NCBI RefSeq assembly: GCF_019799925.1
Contig: NZ_JABGCG010000008.1
Coordinates: forward strand, 1 to 64,000
DNA from: Blastococcus sp. CPCC 205250
GTDB taxonomy: Bacteria; Actinomycetota; Actinomycetes; Mycobacteriales; Geodermatophilaceae
DNA: 64,000 nt
Reading direction: 5' to 3'
The notes beneath the pieces were generated by a model that was given only the letters and a program-made list of their open reading frames with translations, was not told the DNA's origin and ran no database searches. Below, piece by piece: positions 45,745 through 55,018 of this stretch. Made by a program: the position numbers and the translations under genes. Each line of letters starts with the position of its first letter. The first letter of the stretch is position 1.

Positions 45745-47181
45745 GTGACCCAGCTGCACGACCTCACCGCCCTGGAGCAGGCCGCCGCCGTCCGCGCGGG
45801 GGAGGTGAGCCCCACCGAGCTGGTCGAGCACCACCTGGCCCGCATCGACGCCCTCGACGCCGGGCTCGGCGCGTTCGTCACGGTGACCCCGGTGGCCGCG
45901 CTCGACGCGGCGACCGCGGCCGAGGAGCGGGTGCGCCGCGGCGGCGACCTGCCGCCGCTGCTGGGGGTGCCGACGGCGATCAAGGACCTCAACAACACCG
46001 CCGGCGTCCGGACGACGTTCGGGTCCCGGCTCTACGCCGACTTCGTGCCCGAGGTCGACGACGCGGTGGTCACCCGGCTGGCCGCCGCCGGCACGATCAG
46101 CCTCGGCAAGACCAACACCCCCGAGTTCGGCTTCCCCTGCTACACCGACAACGAGCTGGCCGGCCCGGCCCGCTGCCCGTGGGACCCGACGCGGCTGGCC
46201 GGCGGCTCCAGCGGCGGCGCGGCCGTGGCGGTCGCCGCCGGGCTCGTCCCGTTCGCGCAGGGCAGCGACGGCGGCGGCTCGATCCGCATCCCGGCGGGCA
46301 TCAACGGGCTGTTCGGGCTCAAGCCCACCCGGGGCCGGATCAGCAACGCGCCGCTCGGCGTGGACATCACCGGCCTGGGCACCAACGGGCCGATCACCCG
46401 CAGCGTCCGCGACGCCGCGGCCATGCTCGACGCGATGGCCGGCCCGGTGTCCGGCGACGCGTCGTGGGCACCGCCCCCGCCGCCGGGGGAGACCTTCCTG
46501 GGGTATGCCGACCGGCCGGTGGGCCGGCTGCGGGTGGGCCGCTACCTCGCCTCCGGCATGCCGGGCGCGGAGCCCGACGCCGACGTCGTCGCCGCCTACG
46601 AGGACGCCTCGGCCCTGCTCGCCGACCTCGGGCACGAGGTCGAGGACCTGCCCGGGCCGCCGCTCACCCCCGGCGTCGTCGCCGCCTTCGAGCGCGCCTG
46701 GGTCCTCTCGGCGACCACCCTGCCGGTGACCCCGGAGCGCGCCCGGGGCCTGCGCCCGCTGACCCGGGTGCTGCGCGAGCGCGGCCTGGCGCTGTCCGCG
46801 CAGGGCGCGATGGAGGCCCTGACCGGGCTGCGGCTCTTCGCCCGCCGCTGGGTGCAGGCCACGGACCGCTACGACGTCCTGCTGGCCCCGGTGTGCTCGA
46901 TGACGCCGCGACCGCTGGGCTGGTTCGGCGAGGACGGCGAGGGCGCCCCGGACTTCGAGCGGCAGAAGCGCTACGCCGCCTACGCCGCCGTCTACAACGT
47001 CACCGGGCAGCCCGCGGTGAGCGTGCCGCTGTACTGGAGCGCGGACGGGCTGCCCGTCGGGACGATGCTGGTCGGGCGCCCGGCCGACGAGGCGACCCTG
47101 CTGGCGCTGTCGGCCCAGCTGGAGGAGGCCCGCCCCTGGGCGCGCCGACACCCGCCGGGGTGGGACACGACCGCGGGTTGA
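45745..47181 (+). CDS. Amidase (amidase signature family)
   Basis: 478 residues from GTG 45745. The Ser-cisSer-Lys triad is visible: Lys in PTAIKDLNNT, the cis-Ser and nucleophile in GGSSGGAAVAVAAG and QGSDGGGSIRIPA. The family hydrolyses amides in the cytoplasm; substrates range from indoleacetamide to glutaminyl-tRNA intermediates. This one lacks the usual GatA context (no gatB/gatC), so a catabolic amidase is more likely. It diverges from kynU; a joint role in kynurenine breakdown is speculative. Confidence 0.9.
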   Translation: MTQLHDLTALEQAAAVRAGEVSPTELVEHHLARIDALDAGLGAFVTVTPVAALDAATAAEERVRRGGDLPPLLGVPTAIKDLNNTAGVRTTFGSRLYADFVPEVDDAVVTRLAAAGTISLGKTNTPEFGFPCYTDNELAGPARCPWDPTRLAGGSSGGAAVAVAAGLVPFAQGSDGGGSIRIPAGINGLFGLKPTRGRISNAPLGVDITGLGTNGPITRSVRDAAAMLDAMAGPVSGDASWAPPPPPGETFLGYADRPVGRLRVGRYLASGMPGAEPDADVVAAYEDASALLADLGHEVEDLPGPPLTPGVVAAFERAWVLSATTLPVTPERARGLRPLTRVLRERGLALSAQGAMEALTGLRLFARRWVQATDRYDVLLAPVCSMTPRPLGWFGEDGEGAPDFERQKRYAAYAAVYNVTGQPAVSVPLYWSADGLPVGTMLVGRPADEATLLALSAQLEEARPWARRHPPGWDTTAG

Positions 47182-47208
47182 GCCCCGCCTGCCGGTAGGT
47201 TGTCCGGC

Positions 47209-47580
47209 GTGAGCGTCGTCGAGACCATCCTGATCTTCGCGGTGATCCCCCTGGCGATCGTCCTCCTCTTCGCCCTGCTGACCCTGGTCCCCGGGCGGGC
47301 GAAGAAGGCCCGCTACAAGCCGGGCCAGGCCTGGGAGCACGGGCCGGTCTGGTGGGAGCCGCACCCGCTGCACGGTCCCGCGGCCGGCAACCACGACGAC
47401 GCCCCGAAGGCGCTCGGCTCGTCGGTGTACCAGGAGCCGCAGGCCCTCGGGTCCGGGCACGGCTCCTCGGCGCACGGGTCCTCGGCGCACGGGTCCTCCG
47501 TGCACGGCGCCTCCGCCGCGACGAGCCGCCCCGTCCCCGTCCCCGCCGGCCCGCTCGGCGGCGCCCGCGGGACCTGGTGA
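47209..47580 (+). CDS. ctaJ: aa3-type cytochrome oxidase subunit CtaJ
   Basis: 123 residues. One membrane helix near the N-terminus (VETILIFAVIPLAIVLLFAL), then PGRAKKARYKPGQAWEHGP and VWWEPHP, the R-Y-x-P-G-x-x-W-E-x-x-P-V-W-W pattern I associate with CtaJ, a small accessory subunit of the actinobacterial cytochrome bcc-aa3 supercomplex. The C-terminal half carries repeated AHGSS units and is probably disordered. GTG 47209 is chosen over TTG 47200. Cytochrome oxidase genes are not nearby; in M. tuberculosis the gene also sits next to the DUF5130 gene. Assignment to CtaJ is from memory of the family. Confidence 0.75.
   Translation: MSVVETILIFAVIPLAIVLLFALLTLVPGRAKKARYKPGQAWEHGPVWWEPHPLHGPAAGNHDDAPKALGSSVYQEPQALGSGHGSSAHGSSAHGSSVHGASAATSRPVPVPAGPLGGARGTW
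47455..47515 (+). repeat. 15-base tandem repeats in ctaJ
   Basis: About four copies of a 15-base unit close to GCGCACGGGTCCTCG encode AHGSS repeats in the tail of the CtaJ-like protein. The frame is kept whatever the copy number. Confidence 0.7.
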
Positions 47581-47627
47581 GCCCGTCCCATGACCACTGA
47601 TCCCCAGACCGTCCCGGGAGGCCGGCG

Positions 47628-48089
47628 ATGACCCGCTCGATCGAGGCCACGTCGCACGACACGGCCACTCACACCACCGCCGCCTCGCGCACCGACGAGG
47701 CCGAGGGCGGCGACTCCCCGTTCACGCTGCCGGAGCTCTCCCGGCTGGACGAGGCGCTGACGATGTCCTCGCGCGAGACCGGCCTGCGCTTCACCCTCTA
47801 CATGGGTGACCTCGGCCAGCGGACCCGCTCCCGCGCCGAGGAGCTGCACGCCACCTCGGGGGGCGACCCCGCCGACTCCGTGCTGCTCGCGGTCTCGCCC
47901 GGCCAGCGCGTCGTCGAGGTCGTGACCGGCCATGCGGCCGCCCGCCGGCTGCCCGACCGCGCCTGCGCGCTCGCCGTGCTGTCGATGACGAACTCGTTCG
48001 CCGCCGGCGACCTCGTGGGCGGCATCGTCAACGGCCTGCGCCAGATGTCCGACCAGGCCGGCCACCCCCGGGGTCTCACGACCCACTAG
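47628..48089 (+). CDS. DUF5130 family protein
   Basis: 153 residues from ATG 47628, GGGAGG upstream. After a variable, Thr-rich start the conserved part begins [20 protein letters not shown] and includes [33 protein letters not shown], and a closing segment with [19 protein letters not shown]. This is the TPM-like fold domain known as DUF5130 (Rv2468c-type). Function unknown. It follows ctaJ by 47 bases and a perfect hairpin terminator lies beyond it. Confidence 0.88.
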   Translation: MTRSIEATSHDTATHTTAASRTDEAEGGDSPFTLPELSRLDEALTMSSRETGLRFTLYMGDLGQRTRSRAEELHATSGGDPADSVLLAVSPGQRVVEVVTGHAAARRLPDRACALAVLSMTNSFAAGDLVGGIVNGLRQMSDQAGHPRGLTTH

Positions 48090-48113
48090 GCGCCGCCCGT
48101 GCCGGGCGTCGGA

Positions 48114-48154
48114 CGCGAGAGGCCCAGAACCGGATCGGTTCTGGGCCTCTCGCG
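48114..48154. terminator. Bidirectional 19-bp hairpin terminator
   Basis: Perfect 19-base stem (48114-48132 with 48136-48154) and three-base loop GAT, between the convergent DUF5130 gene and pepN. The pepN stop is 16 bases beyond. Confidence 0.88.
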
Positions 48155-48169
48155 TTCAGCGGCAGGGCG

Positions 48170-50722
<2,553 letters not shown>

Positions 50723-50869
50723 ACGGGGCAGCTTCCCACGGGGGGACGACGGCCCGCCGTCGGTCCTCCGGCCGGGAACAAGCCGCACGGACGTCGACTT
50801 GGCAGCCGTGGAGGGCCGGTGCGCGGAGCGCCGCCCCGGGATCGACCCGACAGCACGAGGAGCACCCGC

Positions 50870-51532
50870 ATGACCGAGGCAGTGCAGAGCGCGCCCACGA
50901 AGGCCCGCGTCGACTTCTGGTTCGACCCGCTGTGCCCGTGGGCCTGGCTGACCAGCCGCTGGGTGCTGGAGGCGGCCAAGGTCCGCGACATCGACCTGCA
51001 CTGGCACGTCATGTCGCTGGCGGTGCTCAACCGCGGCCGCGACCTGCCCGAGGACTACCGGGAGATGATGACCAAGGCCATCGGCCCGGTCCGCGTCGCG
51101 ATCGCGGCGGCCCAGCAGCACGGCGACGAGGTCCTCGGCGACCTGTACACGGCCATGGGCACGCTGCGCCACCACGAGGGCGTCGAGCTCGACGAGCTGG
51201 TCGGGCCGGCGCTGGAGCGGGTCGGCCTGCCCGCTCCGCTGGCCGAGGCCGCCACCTCCACCGAGTACGACGAGGCGCTGGAGAAGAGCCACCACGCGGG
51301 CATGGACCCGGTCGGCGACGACGTCGGCACCCCGGTCATGCACATCGACGGCGTCGCGTTCTTCGGCCCGGTCATCAGCAGGGTGCCCACCGGTGAGGAC
51401 GCCGGCAAGGCCTTCGACGGCGCGGTGCTGCTGGCCAACCTCCCCGACTTCTGGGAGCTCAAGCGCACCCGGCTCTCCGGTCCGGACATGGACTCCGTCC
51501 CGGCCGACGCCCTGGAGCTCACCCGCCGCTGA
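50870..51532 (+). CDS. DsbA family protein, mycothiol-dependent nitroreductase-like, with CPWA site
   Basis: 220 residues. It closely follows Rv2466c in order of motifs: [20 protein letters not shown] at the start, [52 protein letters not shown] and [13 protein letters not shown]. Rv2466c has a CPWC thioredoxin-like site and reduces with mycothiol/mycoredoxin. Here the second cysteine is Ala (C22, A25), leaving a single thiol. The protein may therefore work by a monothiol, mycothiol-mixed-disulfide mechanism. Cytoplasmic. Start ATG 50870 preceded by GAGGAG. Confidence 0.9.
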   Translation: MTEAVQSAPTKARVDFWFDPLCPWAWLTSRWVLEAAKVRDIDLHWHVMSLAVLNRGRDLPEDYREMMTKAIGPVRVAIAAAQQHGDEVLGDLYTAMGTLRHHEGVELDELVGPALERVGLPAPLAEAATSTEYDEALEKSHHAGMDPVGDDVGTPVMHIDGVAFFGPVISRVPTGEDAGKAFDGAVLLANLPDFWELKRTRLSGPDMDSVPADALELTRR

Positions 51533-51564
51533 ACGGCCGGGAGGGGGCGCGGCATGCTGAGCGC

Positions 51565-52320
51565 GTGCCGCGCCCCCCTCGTCAGCGCATCCTGATCAGC
51601 GGTGCCAGCGCCGGCCTCGGCGCGGGCATGGCCCGCCGCTTCGCCGCCCGCGGCCGCGACCTGGCCCTCGTGGCCCGCCGGCTGGACCGCCTCGACGCCC
51701 TGCGCGACGAGCTGCTGGCCGCGTCGCCCGGGATCCGCGTGGTCACCGCGGCCCTGGACGTCGACGACCCCGACGCCGTCGCGGAGGTCGTGCCGCGGCT
51801 GGCCGGCGAACTCGGCGGCATCGACCGGTTCGTCGCCAACGCGGGCATCGGCGCCGGCGGCTCGGTGGGCACGGGGGAGGGGCGCGGCAACCGCGCCACC
51901 CTGGCCACCAACGTGCTCGGCACGCACGCCCAGTGCGAGGCCGCGCTCGAGCTGTTCCGCGCGCAGGGGCACGGGCACCTGGTGCTGATCTCGTCGGTGG
52001 CCTCGATCCGGGGCATGCGCGGCACCCGGACGGCGTACGGCGCCAGCAAGGCGGCGCTCAACGCCCTGGCCGAGGGCATCCGCTCCGACCTGCTCGGCAC
52101 CGGCATCCGGGTGACGACCGTGCTGCCCGGTTACATCGAGACCGAGCTCAACGTCGGCCGTCGCGGACCGTTCACCGTCGACCTCGACACCGGCGTCGAC
52201 GCGCTCGTCGCCGCCGTCGAGCGCGAGCCGGTGCGCGCCTACGTGCCCGAGTGGCCGTGGCGGCCGGTGTCGGCGCTGCTGCGCGTGCTGCCGCTCCCCG
52301 TGGTCCGCCGCCTCACCTGA
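51565..52320 (+). CDS. Short-chain dehydrogenase/reductase
   Basis: 251 residues, classical SDR: ILISGASAGLGAGMARRFA (cofactor-binding TGxxxGxG variant), NAGIGAGG, VLISSVASIRG with the catalytic Ser and AYGASKAALNALAEG with the Tyr-x-x-x-Lys pair. The ARR after the second strand suggests NADPH. Substrate unknown. It lies 33 bases after the DsbA-like gene, so the two may be cotranscribed. It ends eight bases inside the convergent phosphopantetheinyl transferase gene, the last gene of the diaminopropionate operon. Confidence 0.88.
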   Translation: MPRPPRQRILISGASAGLGAGMARRFAARGRDLALVARRLDRLDALRDELLAASPGIRVVTAALDVDDPDAVAEVVPRLAGELGGIDRFVANAGIGAGGSVGTGEGRGNRATLATNVLGTHAQCEAALELFRAQGHGHLVLISSVASIRGMRGTRTAYGASKAALNALAEGIRSDLLGTGIRVTTVLPGYIETELNVGRRGPFTVDLDTGVDALVAAVEREPVRAYVPEWPWRPVSALLRVLPLPVVRRLT

Positions 52321-52999
52321 GCCGGGCGGCCTCGCGGAGCAGGGGGCCGGCGTCGTGCTCCACCAGGCGCACCGGTGCCTCGCCCAGCACGGCCAGGGCG
52401 CCGACCAGTCCGGCGGGCGGGCGCAGGTCGACCAGCCGCACCGGGCCCGCGTCCCCCGCCAGCACGCGCGGACGGGCGCCGGGCGCGGAGACGGCGACGC
52501 CGTCCAGTCCGGCGAGTCCCACGCCGGTCGCCTTGAGCACGGCCTCCTTGCGGGTCCACGTCGTCGCCAGGCCCGCGGCGCTCAGCCGCCCGCGCCGCTC
52601 GCCGGGCGCGAGGACGACCTCGGCCAGGCGGGCCAGGTCGCCGGGCGGGAAGCGCCCGACCTCCTCGACGTCCACACCGACCGGCCGGTCGGCGTGGACG
52701 GCGACGACCAGGCAGTCCGCCGTGTGCGCGACCGTGACCTCCGGCCCGCCGGCGACCCGCGGCCGGCCGTGGGGTCGCCCGCAGGTGGGGCACCCGCGGT
52801 CGACGGGCAGCGTCTGCGGCGCCCGGTCGAGGACCGCGCCGAGGACCAGCCGCAGGACCGCGGCCGAGGCCGTGGCGCGCCGGCGGTCGCCCGGCCGGCG
52901 GAACCGGTCGCGACGGCGGAGCTCCCCGGGCGTCAGCAGGGCGTCGTGCTCGGGTCGCACGTCCGACGGGCGCGCCCACCAGACCGAGCAGGCGCTCAC
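52313..52999 (-). CDS. 4'-Phosphopantetheinyl transferase, Sfp type
   Basis: 228 residues from GTG 52999, overlapping the sbnB stop by four bases. Motifs are RVAGGPEVTVAHTADCLVVA, GVDVEEVGRF (magnesium-binding Asp and Glu) and TTWTRKEAVLKATG (the W-x-x-K-E-A-x-x-K signature). It transfers phosphopantetheine from CoA to the serine of carrier proteins. It is the last of six coupled genes and so would activate the three carrier domains encoded just upstream (two in the Pls-like protein, one in the adenylation protein). A CPTCGRP segment in the middle is also common in Sfp-type enzymes. Confidence 0.92.
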   Translation of the reverse strand: MSACSVWWARPSDVRPEHDALLTPGELRRRDRFRRPGDRRRATASAAVLRLVLGAVLDRAPQTLPVDRGCPTCGRPHGRPRVAGGPEVTVAHTADCLVVAVHADRPVGVDVEEVGRFPPGDLARLAEVVLAPGERRGRLSAAGLATTWTRKEAVLKATGVGLAGLDGVAVSAPGARPRVLAGDAGPVRLVDLRPPAGLVGALAVLGEAPVRLVEHDAGPLLREAARLR

Positions 53000-54021
53000 C
53001 CGTACCGGCTGAGCTCGGAGAAGAAGTCGTCGACCACGTGCAGGTCGCCGGTGCGGCGGACCTCGTCGTAGACGAACTTGCCCACCGCCAGGTCGAGCAC
53101 CCCCAGGCCGAAGGGTGAGAAGACCACCGGCCGGTCCGGGGGGACGGTCACCCGCCCGCACATGACGTCGTCCAGCGTGCCGTGCAGGAACGCCCGGCTG
53201 CCCGTCAGCTGCTCGGTGAGGTGCGGCGAGGTGCCGGCCTTGAGGCAGTGCTCGACGTCGTCGACGAGGTTGACCGAGGCCAGCAGCACCTCGGGCGCGA
53301 GGTCCCGCAGCGACAGGTGCAGGACGACGGGGGAGTGGTCGAACCACCCGGGCTCGTGCACGTGCGGCTCCCCGGCGACGGTGGCGAAGACGACCAGGTC
53401 GCTGCCGCGGACCAGCGACTCCGCGTCGGGGTGCACGGTGACCTCGGCCGAGGTGCCCGTCCGGTCGAGGTAGCCGCGGAACCCCGCGACGCTCCCGGCG
53501 GAGAGGTCGTGCAGGCCGACCCGGTCGAAGGACCAGCCGGTCCCGGTGAGGAACCCGTGCACGTAGCGGGCGATCAGGCCCGTGCCGACGAACCCGACGC
53601 TCGCCGGGCGGCTGCGGCCGCGGGTGAGCCAGTCCGCCGCCGCCGCCGCGGACGCCGCCGTCCGCGTCGCGCTGATCACCGAGCTCTCCAGGCAGGCGAA
53701 GGGGTAGCCGGTGTCGTGGTCGTTGAGGATGAGCACGGCCGAGGCCCGGGGGACCCCGGCCGCCACGTTCTCCGGGAAGCTGGAGATCCACTTCAGCCCG
53801 TCCACCCGGACCGCGCCGCCGAGGGACGCCGGCAGCGCGATGATCCGCGCCGACGGCCGGTCGGGGAAGCGCAGGAAGTACGACGGCGGGTTGACCGAGT
53901 CGCCCGCGCCGTGCAGCCGGTAGGTGGCCTCCACCAGCGCCACCAGCTCCTTCTCCCGGCCCTGCAGCACGGCTTGCACCTGCGCGCCCGGGACCACCGC
54001 GAAGGGCGGGACGCCGGTCAC
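52996..54021 (-). CDS. sbnB: SbnB-like N-(aminocarboxyethyl)glutamate dehydrogenase (2,3-diaminopropionate synthesis)
   Basis: 341 residues of the ornithine cyclodeaminase/mu-crystallin fold. Features are PPSYFLRFPDRPSARIIALP, GLKWISSFPENVAAGVPRAS, SVGFVGTGLIARYVHGFL (NAD-binding Rossmann site) and VVFATVAGEPHV. In S. aureus SbnB oxidatively splits N-(1-amino-1-carboxy-2-ethyl)glutamate, made by SbnA, into L-2,3-diaminopropionate and 2-oxoglutarate. The same operon starts with sbnA, so the assignment is well supported by context. GTG 54021 overlaps the upstream dioxygenase stop, and its own stop overlaps the phosphopantetheinyl transferase start. Confidence 0.9.
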   Translation of the reverse strand: MTGVPPFAVVPGAQVQAVLQGREKELVALVEATYRLHGAGDSVNPPSYFLRFPDRPSARIIALPASLGGAVRVDGLKWISSFPENVAAGVPRASAVLILNDHDTGYPFACLESSVISATRTAASAAAAADWLTRGRSRPASVGFVGTGLIARYVHGFLTGTGWSFDRVGLHDLSAGSVAGFRGYLDRTGTSAEVTVHPDAESLVRGSDLVVFATVAGEPHVHEPGWFDHSPVVLHLSLRDLAPEVLLASVNLVDDVEHCLKAGTSPHLTEQLTGSRAFLHGTLDDVMCGRVTVPPDRPVVFSPFGLGVLDLAVGKFVYDEVRRTGDLHVVDDFFSELSRYG

Positions 54022-55016
54022 CGTCCCCAGCTCCCGGCGGGCTGCAGCGGCGCCGGCCGCACCGGGTCGGCGAGCCCGACGAGGACCTCGCGCGGGCCGC
54101 TGAAGGGCTCCCGGGCGTGTGCGGTGCGGATGTTGTCGACCAGCAGCAGGTCGCCCGCCTGCCAGGGCTCCCGGACGGTGTGGGCGTCGTAGACCTCGTT
54201 GAGCAGCGCCACGACGTCCTCGCCGACGGGGTCGCCCCCGCCGAAGCGGGTGCTGAAGGGCAGCCCGTCCTCGCCGTACTCCTCGACGAGGTACTCGCGG
54301 ACCTCGGGCGCCAGCGTCCACTCGTTGAGGAAGGCGACCTGGTTGAACCAGCAGCGCCGGCCGGTGACCGGATGGGGGACGACGGCCCGGCGGCGCTGCC
54401 GGGTGCGCAGCCCGCCGTCGGGCAGCCACTCGACGGCGATGTCCTCCGCGCGGCAGTAGCGCTCGACGGCACCGCGGTCGTCGGTGCCGAACGCCTCGGC
54501 CCAGGAGGCGCCGATGTCCTCGGTGTAGGTGCGGGTGAGCAGCCAGCCCTCCCGGTCGAAGCGGTCGACCAGCTCAGCCGGCAGGGCCGCCAGGACGGCG
54601 CTGCCGTCGGCCAGCGCGGTGGCGCCGCCCTCGGCCGGGGCGACCAGGCAGGCGAACAGCAGCAGGCCGGGCACCTCGAGGCGGTAGCTCAGCTCGTGGT
54701 GCATGCACATCGGCTGGTTGGCCGGCCACGGGGTCGCGGAGTGGACCCCGGGCGCACGCACCTCACGCGGGGCGAAGGCCTCCCGCTCCTCGACCAGCGC
54801 GTCCGACAGCGCGCGGAAGGTGGCGGCCACGTCGTCGGCGGTGCGCAGGCCCAGCCCGCGCACGAGGACGGCGCCGTGCTCGGCGACGACCGCGCGCAGC
54901 GCGTCGCGGTGGGTGCCGGCCCACCGGGCGGGCTCACCGCCGGGCGGGGCGGACAGGACCGCGGGGCGCCCGCGCTCGGCGACCGGGGCGGGCAGGGCGG
55001 GGGAGGACGACAGCAT
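54018..55016 (-). CDS. TauD/TfdA-family Fe(II)/2-oxoglutarate dioxygenase (SyrP-like)
   Basis: 332 residues. The metal triad is CMHHELSYR (H106, E108; the H-x-E variant of H-x-D/E) and the distal His in VDNIRTAHAREPF, with 2-oxoglutarate-binding arginine in the REVLVGL stretch. The family hydroxylates free or carrier-bound amino acids. In an operon with diaminopropionate synthesis and carrier proteins, a likely task is beta- or alpha-hydroxylation of carrier-bound diaminopropionate or its polymer, or, less likely, of an aspartate. ATG 55016 begins two bases after the adenylation-gene stop. Confidence 0.85.
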   Translation of the reverse strand: MLSSSPALPAPVAERGRPAVLSAPPGGEPARWAGTHRDALRAVVAEHGAVLVRGLGLRTADDVAATFRALSDALVEEREAFAPREVRAPGVHSATPWPANQPMCMHHELSYRLEVPGLLLFACLVAPAEGGATALADGSAVLAALPAELVDRFDREGWLLTRTYTEDIGASWAEAFGTDDRGAVERYCRAEDIAVEWLPDGGLRTRQRRRAVVPHPVTGRRCWFNQVAFLNEWTLAPEVREYLVEEYGEDGLPFSTRFGGGDPVGEDVVALLNEVYDAHTVREPWQAGDLLLVDNIRTAHAREPFSGPREVLVGLADPVRPAPLQPAGSWGR

Positions 55017-55018
55017 GG

